DNA of 64,000 nucleotides from Roseibium limicola (GTDB lineage Bacteria > Pseudomonadota > Alphaproteobacteria > Rhizobiales > Stappiaceae). The notes below the pieces were generated by a model. It ran no database searches. It was not told where the DNA came from and saw nothing but the letters and a program-made list of their open reading frames with translations. The stretch covers positions 150,837-214,836 of the forward strand of contig NZ_JAFLNF010000009.1 in assembly GCF_017313085.1 (NCBI RefSeq), in the 5' to 3' direction. Each line of letters begins with the position of its first letter. Position 1 is the stretch's first letter. The translations under genes were made by a program, and so were the position numbers. Shown piece after piece: positions 36,189 through 43,886 of this stretch.

Positions 36189-37196
36189 ATGAAAAATTTC
36201 GTTCTCGCTGCGGCCACCGCGGCGTCCCTCGCTTTTGCTGGCGCAGCTCATGCGGCTGACGACTGTTCCGATGGCGAAATCGTCATCAAGTTCAGCCATG
36301 TCGTCGCAGCGACCGGCCATCCGAAGGGCGATGCGGCCACTATGCTGGCCGAGCGCGTCAACTCCGAGATGGACGGCAAGGCCTGCATGCAGGTGTTCCC
36401 GAACTCTCAGCTGTTCGACGATGACAAGGTAATGGAAGCTCTGCTTCTGGGCGACGTTCAGCTCGCAGCACCGTCCCTGTCCAAGTTCGAAGCCTACACG
36501 CTGAAGTTCCGTCTCTTCGATCTGCCGTTCCTGTTCCAGGATCTGAACGCCGTTGAGCGCTTCACCACCGGTACCGACGGCAAGGACCTTCTCGGTTCCA
36601 TGACCGATTACGGCTTCCTCGGCCTTGGCTACTGGAGCTCGGGTTTGAAGCAGTTCTCTGCCAACAAGCCGCTGATCCAGCCGGCCGATGCCAATGGCCT
36701 GAAGTTCCGCGTTCAGACCTCCGACGTGGCTGTTGCCATGATCGAAGCACTTGGCGCGAACGCTCAGAAGTTGGCCTTCAAGGAAGTTTACGGCGCACTG
36801 CAGACTGGCGTTGTGGACGGACAGGAAAACTCCTGGTCGAACATCTACACCCAGAAGTTCTTCGAAGTGCAGGACGGCATCACCGAAACCAACCACCAGC
36901 TGCTGGCCTACCTGCTCGTCACATCTGACGAGTGGCTGAACAGCCTCGACGACGACGTGAAGACCCAGTTCCTCACCATCGTTGAAGAAGTGACCGCCAA
37001 GGCAAACGCAGCTGTGGCTGAGAAGGAAGCTGCAAACCGTCAGCGTATCCTTGAGGCCGGTTCGACCATCCGTGAGCTGTCCGCAGAAGACCGCAAGGCA
37101 TGGGTCGACACCATGAAGCCGGTTTGGACCAAGTTCGAAAGCGACATCGGTGCGGATCTCATCGAGTCCGCTGTCGCTTCCAACACCAGCAACTAA
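36189..37196 (+). CDS. dctP: TRAP dicarboxylate transporter, periplasmic binding protein
   Basis: The protein has 335 aa from ATG 36189 (GGGAGGA upstream). The signal peptide is cleaved after GAAHA. The DctP fold shows HVVAATGHPKGDAATMLAERV, then GLKFRVQTSDV with the Arg that binds the substrate carboxylate, and GVVDGQENSWSNI. It captures malate, succinate or fumarate and hands them to DctQM. It is first in its operon, behind the sigma-54 promoter. Confidence 0.94.
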   Translation: MKNFVLAAATAASLAFAGAAHAADDCSDGEIVIKFSHVVAATGHPKGDAATMLAERVNSEMDGKACMQVFPNSQLFDDDKVMEALLLGDVQLAAPSLSKFEAYTLKFRLFDLPFLFQDLNAVERFTTGTDGKDLLGSMTDYGFLGLGYWSSGLKQFSANKPLIQPADANGLKFRVQTSDVAVAMIEALGANAQKLAFKEVYGALQTGVVDGQENSWSNIYTQKFFEVQDGITETNHQLLAYLLVTSDEWLNSLDDDVKTQFLTIVEEVTAKANAAVAEKEAANRQRILEAGSTIRELSAEDRKAWVDTMKPVWTKFESDIGADLIESAVASNTSN

Positions 37197-37210
37197 GCCA
37201 GTTTGAGAAT

Positions 37211-37230
37211 GGTCGCGCTGCGGCGCGGCC
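37211..37230 (+). other. Stem-loop between dctP and dctQ
   Basis: GGTCGCGC (37211-37218) and GCGCGGCC (37223-37230) pair around a TGCG loop, without a T run. It lies in the 186-bp gap after dctP. It may protect the dctP mRNA 3' end, giving more binding protein than membrane subunits. Confidence 0.5.
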
Positions 37231-37382
37231 GTTCACGCGGCCCCATCGCGTTGAAGCCGGGAGCCACCCGACGCCCAGCAAATGGCCGTCTGCGGTTGTT
37301 TCCGGCTTCCAACTACACAAGAACAAACAAACCAAAGTGAAGAGCGCGGCTCGCGCCATACAGCGCTCGCGGGGGATGTTTC

Positions 37383-38003
37383 ATGCAACGTGTCGACAAT
37401 TGGGTGACGCGGTTTGAGGAGAGTGTCATCGCACTGCTCCTTGCCGCGATGACCCTTGTTTCCTTTACCCAGGTGGTGGCCCGATACGGGTTCAACTCCG
37501 GCTGGACTGGCGCACTCGAATTTACGCGAATCCTCTTTGCCTGGCTCATTCTGTTCGGCATGAGCTATGCAGTAAAGATCGGCTCGCATCTGGGCGTCGA
37601 TGCTGTTATCCGCCTGCTGCCGAAGCCACTGTTTCGTGCTGCTGCCATTTTCGGCGCTCTTTGCGGCGTCGCCTATGCGGGCACGTTGTTGTATTCGGAA
37701 TGGCTGCACATCTTCGGCCTCAACACCAGAGGCGGTGCCATCGACTACTGGTCGAAGATGCACAAGATCGGCATTGGTCTCGATGACCTGCGCTATCCTC
37801 AAGTAATCATTGATACTTTTGGCACCCAGGAACGCGTCCAGCGCTGGATCGCCTATCTGATCCTGCCCATCGGTCTGGCTCTTTTCATGTTCCGTTGCCT
37901 GCAGGCAGCCTGGCAGATCTGGATTGGCGAGCGCGTCATGATGATTGCGGCCCATGAAGCTGAAGAGCTGGTCGCCGAAAACAAAGACATTCTGAAGGAT
38001 TGA
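37383..38003 (+). CDS. dctQ: TRAP transporter small permease
   Basis: The protein has 206 aa and four membrane segments (about 14-34, 46-66, 84-108, 156-176). VVARYGFNSGWTGALEFTRILFAWLILFG is the DctQ family core, given here in part as RYGFNSGWTGALEFTR. An extra polar insert follows the third segment. It forms the membrane complex with DctM. GGGGG-type Shine-Dalgarno sequence upstream; dctM begins 11 bp downstream. Confidence 0.93.
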   Translation: MQRVDNWVTRFEESVIALLLAAMTLVSFTQVVARYGFNSGWTGALEFTRILFAWLILFGMSYAVKIGSHLGVDAVIRLLPKPLFRAAAIFGALCGVAYAGTLLYSEWLHIFGLNTRGGAIDYWSKMHKIGIGLDDLRYPQVIIDTFGTQERVQRWIAYLILPIGLALFMFRCLQAAWQIWIGERVMMIAAHEAEELVAENKDILKD

Positions 38004-38014
38004 GGTAGAGATCC

Positions 38015-39418
38015 ATGGAAGCCGCAATCCTTTTCATTCTCGTCCTGGGATTCCTGTTCCTGGGCGTTCCGATTGCCATCTCACTGGGTCTGTCCAGTGT
38101 GCTGGCCATCGCAATCTTCTCCAATGACTCGATCTCCTCGGTCGCCCTGCAGCTGTTTACCGCGTCGCAGAACTATACGCTTCTGGCCATTCCGTTCTTC
38201 ATTCTGGCGTCTGCCTTCATGTCGACCGGGGGCGTGGCACGCCGCATCATCCGCTTTGCGGTTGCTTGCGTCGGTCATGTGCGCGGCGGTCTGGCGATTG
38301 CAGCGGTTTTCTCCTGCATGTTGTTCGCCGCCCTGTCCGGGTCTTCTCCGGCCACTGTCGTTGCCATCGGCACCATCGCCATCGCAGGCATGCGGCAGGT
38401 CGGCTACACCAAGGAATTCGCAGCGGGCGTTATCGCCAATGCGGGCACTTTGGGCATTCTCATCCCGCCGTCCATCGTCATGGTGGTTTATGCGGCGGCA
38501 ACAGATGTATCCGTTGGCCGGATGTTTCTGGCCGGCGTGATTCCCGGCCTCGTGGCCGGTCTGATGTTGATGGTCGCGATCTATGTGAATGCACGCATCA
38601 AGAAGATGCCGAAGCAGCCTTTCGCCGGGTTCGGCGAAATCGCCGGTGCCGCCGGTGAGGCCGGATTTGGCTTGTTGCTGATCGTCATCATTCTCGGCGG
38701 TATTTACGGCGGTATTTTCACCCCGACGGAGGCAGCCTCTGTCGCTGCGGTCTATGCCTTCTTCATCGCCATCTTCATCTACCGCGACATGGGCCCGTTG
38801 AAGGATGTTCCTCTTCGCAAGGAGGGCGAAAGCCTCCCTGTCGCCGTCGTCCGCAACATCTACATCTGTCTGGTGCAGTTCTTTCCGGCCTGCTTCCACC
38901 CGGACACCAAGAAGGTGCTGACCGAAGCGGCGAAGACGACCATCATGCTGATGTTCATCATCGTCAACGCGTTGCTGTTTGCACATGTTCTGACGTCGGA
39001 ACGCATCCCGCAGGCCATCACCGACTGGATGATCGGCGCCGGCTTCAACTGGTTCACCTTCCTGATCGCGGTCAACATCTTGTTGCTTCTGGGCGGTCAG
39101 TTCATGGAGCCGTCCGGGTTGCTGCTGATCGTGGCGCCGGTGGTGTTTCCGATTGGCATGGAGCTGGGGGTCGACCCGATCCATCTCGGCATCATCATGG
39201 TGGTGAACATGGAAATCGGCATGATCACGCCGCCGATCGGGCTCAATCTGTTCGTGACCTCCGGGATTACGGGCATGAGCCTGATCCAGGTGGTGCGCGC
39301 AGCAGCCCCCTTCGTGATGATCCTCTTCCTGTTCCTCATCCTGGTGACGTATGTCCCGGCGCTCTCGACATGGCTGCCGTACAGCTTGATGGGGCCGGAA
39401 CTGATCACCAACCGCTAG
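38015..39418 (+). CDS. dctM: TRAP transporter large permease
   Basis: The protein has 467 aa and about twelve membrane segments. Family blocks include AALSGSSPATVVAIG, GVIANAGTLGILIPPSIVM and NMEIGMITPPIGLNLFV. It carries the sodium-coupled transport path for dicarboxylates. A cytoplasmic insert of about 60 residues near the middle (about 250-310) is larger than in short DctM proteins. It is last in the dctPQM operon, with a terminator 25 bp after the stop. Confidence 0.95.
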   Translation: MEAAILFILVLGFLFLGVPIAISLGLSSVLAIAIFSNDSISSVALQLFTASQNYTLLAIPFFILASAFMSTGGVARRIIRFAVACVGHVRGGLAIAAVFSCMLFAALSGSSPATVVAIGTIAIAGMRQVGYTKEFAAGVIANAGTLGILIPPSIVMVVYAAATDVSVGRMFLAGVIPGLVAGLMLMVAIYVNARIKKMPKQPFAGFGEIAGAAGEAGFGLLLIVIILGGIYGGIFTPTEAASVAAVYAFFIAIFIYRDMGPLKDVPLRKEGESLPVAVVRNIYICLVQFFPACFHPDTKKVLTEAAKTTIMLMFIIVNALLFAHVLTSERIPQAITDWMIGAGFNWFTFLIAVNILLLLGGQFMEPSGLLLIVAPVVFPIGMELGVDPIHLGIIMVVNMEIGMITPPIGLNLFVTSGITGMSLIQVVRAAAPFVMILFLFLILVTYVPALSTWLPYSLMGPELITNR

Positions 39419-39442
39419 GGTCCAGGCGGTGTTCCAAAACTC

Positions 39443-39476
39443 AAAAAGGCCGGAGCCACCCGCTCCGGCCTTTTTT
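39443..39476. terminator. Bidirectional intrinsic terminator after dctM
   Basis: A perfect 13-bp stem, AAAAAGGCCGGAG (39443-39455) and CTCCGGCCTTTTT (39463-39475), has A and T runs on both sides. It serves dctM and the opposed citrate synthase gene. Confidence 0.92.
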
Positions 39477-39495
39477 ATATCTTTAGTCAGACGGT

Positions 39496-40590
39496 TTAAG
39501 GCCCGACATAGCGGGATTGTGGGCGGATCAAGCGGCCCTTGGCCTGTTGTTCGGCCATATGGGCGCACCAGCCGGGGGCGCGGCCAACGGCGAACAGCGG
39601 CGTGAACAGGCTGCGGTCGATGCCAATCGCTTCCAGCAGGACGGCCGTATAAAACTCCACATTGGTGTCAAGCTTGCGCTCGGGCTTGTGCAGTGCCAGG
39701 GCACTCAGCGCTTCGCGTTCAATCTCTTCCGCCAGGGCCACCCGTCCGCTGTCTTTCGAGAGGGCCGCCAGCCCGGTCTTCAGCACATCGGCGCGTGGAT
39801 CGCGGGTGCGATACACCCGGTGGCCGAAGCCCATCAGCCGTCGCCCGGCTCTGAGTTCCCCACCGATCCAGGCTCGCACATTACCGCTGTTCTGTGCCGC
39901 GTCCAGCATGTCGAGCACCGGTCCCGGCGCGCCGCCATGCAGCGGTCCGCTCAACGCTCCCATGGCGCCCAACAGACCTGCCTTGGCGTTGGCATTGGTT
40001 GAAGCAATCACCCTTGCGGCAAAGGTTGAGGCATTCAGTCCGTGGTCGAGAACCGTCGTCAGATAGCGGTTAAGCCCCGCCACATGGGCCGCCGGCGGAA
40101 CGCTGCCGGTCAGCATGCGCAAAAGGTCTGCAGCGGTTTCTGCCGTGGCATCTGGGGCGATCGGCTCCAGCCCTGCCTTCAATCGGTACCCGCCAGCGAG
40201 AAACACCGACAGCGCCCCGGCGAGCATCAGGGAATTCTCGCCTGCCGCACTGCTGGGCAGAGCCGCCAGACCGATGGTCATCATCTCGAAGGCGCTCAGG
40301 TCCGGATCGGCTGCCCGCAAGACACCGATCTGCTCCCAGGCAAGGGAACGGCCTTCCGCCAGCGAGACTTGCGCGGGTGCGCTGGTGGGCAGCAGGTCCC
40401 TGGTCAGATGTTCGACGGCGCTGTCGAAGGATCCTGTTTCGGCCAGCTCCTCGACCGACTTGCCGCGCAAGGTCAGTCGACCAGCGGCGCCCTGAACATC
40501 GCTGAGGACGGTCTCGGCGACGACGATGCCCTCGAGGCCGTCGGAAATCGGCGGGAGTTTGCTGGTGTCGAATGTCGGGGCGAGGGTCAT
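39496..40590 (-). CDS. Citrate synthase / methylcitrate synthase family enzyme
   Basis: The 364-aa protein is a short-type citrate synthase. The catalytic His residues are in SGPLHGGAP and GFGHRVYRTRDPRA. The position of the catalytic Asp is Glu (TNVEFYTA in place of NVDFYS), a change that I recall from some bacterial subfamilies. The acyl-CoA used, acetyl or propionyl or another, cannot be told. It is divergent from a helix-turn-helix citrate synthase fusion and has a clear AGGAG site before ATG 40590. Confidence 0.88.
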   Translation of the reverse strand: MTLAPTFDTSKLPPISDGLEGIVVAETVLSDVQGAAGRLTLRGKSVEELAETGSFDSAVEHLTRDLLPTSAPAQVSLAEGRSLAWEQIGVLRAADPDLSAFEMMTIGLAALPSSAAGENSLMLAGALSVFLAGGYRLKAGLEPIAPDATAETAADLLRMLTGSVPPAAHVAGLNRYLTTVLDHGLNASTFAARVIASTNANAKAGLLGAMGALSGPLHGGAPGPVLDMLDAAQNSGNVRAWIGGELRAGRRLMGFGHRVYRTRDPRADVLKTGLAALSKDSGRVALAEEIEREALSALALHKPERKLDTNVEFYTAVLLEAIGIDRSLFTPLFAVGRAPGWCAHMAEQQAKGRLIRPQSRYVGP

Positions 40591-40605
40591 CGGCGTCTCC
40601 TGTAT

Positions 40606-40639
40606 TGACTGTGGTCATTTTTGAATATGACTGCGGTCA
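40606..40639. promoter_or_regulatory. Two TGAC-N4-GTCA palindromes between divergent citrate-synthase-family genes
   Basis: TGACTGTGGTCA (40606-40617) and TGACTGCGGTCA (40628-40639) differ at one base, each is a TGAC/GTCA dyad, and their centres are 22 bp apart, about two helical turns. They lie between the two divergent genes and are the obvious candidate sites for the adjacent helix-turn-helix protein. Confidence 0.65.
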
Positions 40640-40654
40640 AAAAGCCGAAAACGC

Positions 40655-40683
40655 TTGAGATCGTCAATATTGATAAATACAAT
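40655..40683 (+). promoter_or_regulatory. Putative sigma-70 promoter giving a leaderless mRNA
   Basis: TTGAGA (40655-40660) and TACAAT (40678-40683) are 17 bp apart in an AT-rich patch. Initiation about 7 bp on would fall at ATG 40690, which has no Shine-Dalgarno sequence. An 8-bp inverted repeat, ATATTGAT (40667-40674) and ATCAATAT (40682-40689), overlaps it. Confidence 0.45.
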
Positions 40684-40689
40684 CAATAT

Positions 40690-41916
40690 ATGAATTCGCC
40701 CGTCTATCTTTCCGCCCGCGAGGCTGCGACCGAACTTGGTGTTCAGCCGGCGACGCTCTATGCCTATGTCAGTCGCGGCCTGATCCGCTCCACCCCCGGA
40801 CCGGGCAAACAGCGGCGCTATGATGCCTCCGATGTCCGCGCATTGCAGACCCGTCGCGACCGGGATCCGGCGCCGGGGTCCGGTCTCATGGCGCGAGCAG
40901 ACGAAGCCTCGGCAACGCCGCTGTTGCAGACCCGGCTGACGATGATCACGGCAGACGGACCGTACTACCGCGGCCATGCGGTGGCGGAGTTGGCGCAGAC
41001 GTCGTCGCTGGAGGCGGTGGCGACGCTTCTATGGGGTGCCGATCAGGATCCTTTTGCCGGAATTTCCGAGTGGTCGGCGGAAATCGCCGAGGTGGAAACC
41101 GATGGCTTCTTCGGTTTTGTCGCGCCGGAAGCTTTGCCGCCTTTGGAGCGCCTGATATGCCGCTTCGCCACGTGGCCGACTGTGGACCGTTCCGCCTCGG
41201 CTCAAGCGCCTAACCTGTTGATGGAAAAGGGAGCCAGGCTGCTTTATGCCGGCGTCTCGGCGCTTGTGGATCAGCCGATTTCGCAGCGTCCCTTACACGT
41301 GCAGATGGCCGACGCTTGGGGCGTGGAGGATGCTGCGGGGCGCGATCTGATCCGGGCCGCACTGGTCTTGTGCGCCGATCATGAGCTCAACACCAGCGCC
41401 TATGCGGTCCGCTGTGCTGCCTCGACCCGGGCGCCTTTGCATGCCTGCCTGATTGCCGGACTGGGGGCTTTTTCCGGACCGCGCCATGGGGCGCATTCCG
41501 ACCGGGTGCAGGCCTGGCTGCGTGACATAGACGAGCCGGACACGGTGGATCCGGTGTTCGCAGAGCGGCTCAACCGGGGAGAGGATCTGCCCGGATTCGG
41601 CCATCTGCTATATGAGAAAGCCGATCCCCGTGCCGCTATGTTACTGAAGAGGCTACAAGAAACGGCGCCTCACAGCCTGTTTCTGCAAACCATGCCCTAT
41701 GTTCTCACCGCTGGTCGGAGCTATTATGGCTTGAGCCCGAACATCGACTTTGCCTTGGTGGCATTGCAGCGGGCGCTTCGCTTGCCGAAAGAGGCGCCAA
41801 AGCTGCTCTTCTGTGCCGGGCGGCTTGTCGGCTGGATTGCGCATGCTCTGGAGCAATATCAGGCGAAGGAGCAGATCCGCCCACGTGCCAACTATATCGG
41901 GCCGCGTCCCGCGTGA
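40690..41916 (+). CDS. Helix-turn-helix / citrate-synthase fusion protein (putative metabolite-sensing regulator)
   Basis: The protein has 408 aa from ATG 40690. Residues 4-50 form a MerR/excisionase-like DNA-binding domain (YLSAREAATELGVQPATLYA, then RYDASDVRAL). Residues about 70-405 are a citrate-synthase fold that keeps both His residues (SGPRHGAHS, GFGHLLY), the DPRA arginine and the catalytic Asp (SPNIDF). It may therefore bind or even make citrate-like products while binding DNA. It is divergent from a plain citrate synthase over twin palindromes. The frame is open to 40621, but upstream starts lack ribosome sites and overlap an operator-like palindrome. Related proteins are usually annotated simply as citrate synthase. 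Confidence 0.8.
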   Translation: MNSPVYLSAREAATELGVQPATLYAYVSRGLIRSTPGPGKQRRYDASDVRALQTRRDRDPAPGSGLMARADEASATPLLQTRLTMITADGPYYRGHAVAELAQTSSLEAVATLLWGADQDPFAGISEWSAEIAEVETDGFFGFVAPEALPPLERLICRFATWPTVDRSASAQAPNLLMEKGARLLYAGVSALVDQPISQRPLHVQMADAWGVEDAAGRDLIRAALVLCADHELNTSAYAVRCAASTRAPLHACLIAGLGAFSGPRHGAHSDRVQAWLRDIDEPDTVDPVFAERLNRGEDLPGFGHLLYEKADPRAAMLLKRLQETAPHSLFLQTMPYVLTAGRSYYGLSPNIDFALVALQRALRLPKEAPKLLFCAGRLVGWIAHALEQYQAKEQIRPRANYIGPRPA

Positions 41917-41951
41917 TCCGAGTTCAGATTTCCAGATTGTTTCCAGCAGGC

Positions 41952-42416
41952 TCAGACAGGTTTGCGCATCATGACCACGCGCTTGTCGCCCATGGCTTCC
42001 TCACCGATTTCCTGAAAACCGCTGCGCTTGTACCAGTCGCGGTTGCTTTGCATCAGAACATTGGTGAACAGCCGGATTTCGCTGTATCCGGCTGCCTGCG
42101 CCCGCGTTTCGGCAAAATTCAGCAAAGCCGTCCCGATGCCCAAACCCGCGGCATCCGGATGAACAGCAAGGGCCCAGAGTAGCAAATGATCTGGCTTGTG
42201 CTGCAGCACAAGCGAAGCGTCCGTGCGTCCGTGACCGCCGCAAATCCAGCATTCGTCCCGTTCAAGGACTTCCGGGTAGGAGACTTCGATTGCCTGTGGA
42301 ATGGCGCCAATGACACCGATCCATTCGAAATAGGCCCGCTCCGCCAGGGTTCGCATCGCATCTGCGTCCTCGACGGTGGCACGCCGAAGACCGGCGATTT
42401 CCATCGGGGCGCTCAA
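41952..42416 (-). CDS. GNAT family N-acetyltransferase
   Basis: The protein has 154 aa. The acetyl-CoA-binding motif A region is LWALAVHPDAAGLGIGTALL, followed by RLFTNVLMQSNRDWYKRSGF. The substrate is unknown. Its ATG overlaps the stop of the isocitrate lyase-like gene by 4 bp, so the two are translationally coupled and may share a pathway. It is convergent with the fusion gene. Confidence 0.88.
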   Translation of the reverse strand: MSAPMEIAGLRRATVEDADAMRTLAERAYFEWIGVIGAIPQAIEVSYPEVLERDECWICGGHGRTDASLVLQHKPDHLLLWALAVHPDAAGLGIGTALLNFAETRAQAAGYSEIRLFTNVLMQSNRDWYKRSGFQEIGEEAMGDKRVVMMRKPV

Positions 42417-43246
42417 GCCCGGCCTCGCATGAACAGATCGAAGTCCTTCAGCTCGTCTGTCTCGTCGAAATGGCCGAACGTCCCGCCATCCTTGATCTTT
42501 TCAGCGGCCGCCGTGAAGGCGCCATAGGCAATCCTCGACAGGCCGCCGCCGATTGAAATCCGTGTCACCCCGAAACTCTCCAGCTCCTTTCGGGTCAGAA
42601 AGAACTTCTTCCGGCCTGCCAGAATGTTCAGCGGCTTGTCGATGCTGGCGATAACCTGCCGGATGGCATCGGCGGAGCTGATTTCCGGTGCGTAGAGGCA
42701 GTCGGCGCCAGCTTGCGCAAAGGCATTCAGACGCTCGATGATCTTCTTCAGGGCTTCAGGACTGTCGGCGCGGGCTTCTGCACGCGCGGTCAGGACGAAA
42801 TCAGGTGCCAACCGCTGCTTGACGTCAACAGCGGCCTTGATGCGTTCCACCGCCAGATCGATATCATAATGCGGATTAACCGGATCGAGACAGAAATCCT
42901 CGATGGAGCATCCGGCCAACCCGGCCTCAATGGCACCACGCACGGTCTCGGCCACATCCTCGGGCGTATCGCCGAAGCCGTTCTCCAGGTCGCCGTTGAT
43001 CGGCAGTGTCGTGTTGGCAACGATGTCGGCAGCATGAGAGAGCGCCATTTCGCGCGAGATCAGCCCTTCCGCATCGCGAAATCCATGGGTGTAGGCATAA
43101 CCTGAGGAGGTCGTAGCAAGAGCGTCAAAGCGCAAGCCTTCCAGGATCCTGGCGGAGCCGATATCGAAGGGGTTGGGCATGACGAAGGCTGTGGCATTCT
43201 CGTGCAGCTGCCGGAAGCGCACACGCCTGTCTTGAATGCTCTGCAT
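42413..43246 (-). CDS. Isocitrate lyase / phosphoenolpyruvate mutase family enzyme
   Basis: The 277-aa protein is a TIM-barrel of the PEP mutase/ICL superfamily: ENATAFVMPNPFDIGSARIL at the start, LPINGDLENGFGDTPEDVA (metal-binding Asp/Glu region) and GCSIEDF. The KKCGH catalytic signature of true isocitrate and methylisocitrate lyases is absent, so it is more like oxaloacetate- or carboxy-PEP-type members. The reaction is not determinable here. GGAGA precedes ATG 43246. Confidence 0.87.
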   Translation of the reverse strand: MQSIQDRRVRFRQLHENATAFVMPNPFDIGSARILEGLRFDALATTSSGYAYTHGFRDAEGLISREMALSHAADIVANTTLPINGDLENGFGDTPEDVAETVRGAIEAGLAGCSIEDFCLDPVNPHYDIDLAVERIKAAVDVKQRLAPDFVLTARAEARADSPEALKKIIERLNAFAQAGADCLYAPEISSADAIRQVIASIDKPLNILAGRKKFFLTRKELESFGVTRISIGGGLSRIAYGAFTAAAEKIKDGGTFGHFDETDELKDFDLFMRGRA

Positions 43247-43401
43247 GATCTGTCTCCTTGCAGGAGGCCATGAGCTTCCTCCACGTCGCTTGTACCCAGA
43301 GACACTCTAGCCGAGTTGAAGCCAGGAATAAACGACGCGCCTGGATTGTGGTTTCCAGGCTGACAACGATTGGCAAGACTGCTGATATAGCGGTCAAAAC
43401 G

Positions 43402-43428
43402 AAAAACGCCGACACGAGGCCGGCGCTT
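43402..43428 (-). terminator. Intrinsic terminator after the SCP2 gene
   Basis: Read on the minus strand, a GC-rich stem (CGCCGGC with GTCGGCG, one G-U pair) around CTCGT is followed by a run of five T, about 30 bp beyond the SCP2 stop. Confidence 0.75.
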
Positions 43429-43456
43429 TAATAAATCCGGTATATTTAATCTGACT

Positions 43457-43738
43457 TCAGACGATCTGACCGAGCTTCATCGCAACATTCATGTCGCCGT
43501 CGACGGTGATCTTGCCGCCCATGAAGGCAGCTGTCGGGTTGAGCTCCCCGCTGAGCAGTTCCTGCAGGTCATCCGGCGTGATGTTGACGGTGCAATCGGC
43601 GTCAGCGTCGTCGTTGGTTACGGTCGACCCCTGAACGAAAATCTGGCCGGTGTCACCGAGGTTGAACTTAACGCTTTCATCGATGCCGCCACCAGCGACC
43701 TTGGTTCTCACGCTTTCAGTCAATGTTTCCAGGCTCAT
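43457..43738 (-). CDS. SCP2 sterol-binding domain protein
   Basis: The protein has 93 aa from ATG 43738, chosen for its GGGAGAA site; an upstream Met in the open frame lacks one. The whole protein is one SCP2 domain, with VKFNLGDTGQIFVQG and ending FMGGKITVDGDMNVAMKLGQ. Small bacterial SCP2 proteins are thought to bind lipids or acyl-CoA. It is a single-gene unit with its own terminator. Confidence 0.92.
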   Translation of the reverse strand: MSLETLTESVRTKVAGGGIDESVKFNLGDTGQIFVQGSTVTNDDADADCTVNITPDDLQELLSGELNPTAAFMGGKITVDGDMNVAMKLGQIV

Positions 43739-43886
43739 GCCAATTCTCCCTATCCACAGGTCATGATGTACGACAACGGTGTTGTCACTTTGACCCTCAA
43801 GAAGCATACCGTTTACGTAATCGTCAAGAGGGCGATGGGCGCCCTCTTGACTGTTTTGGTCCCTGACGTAGGGTCCTGCAGGACCT

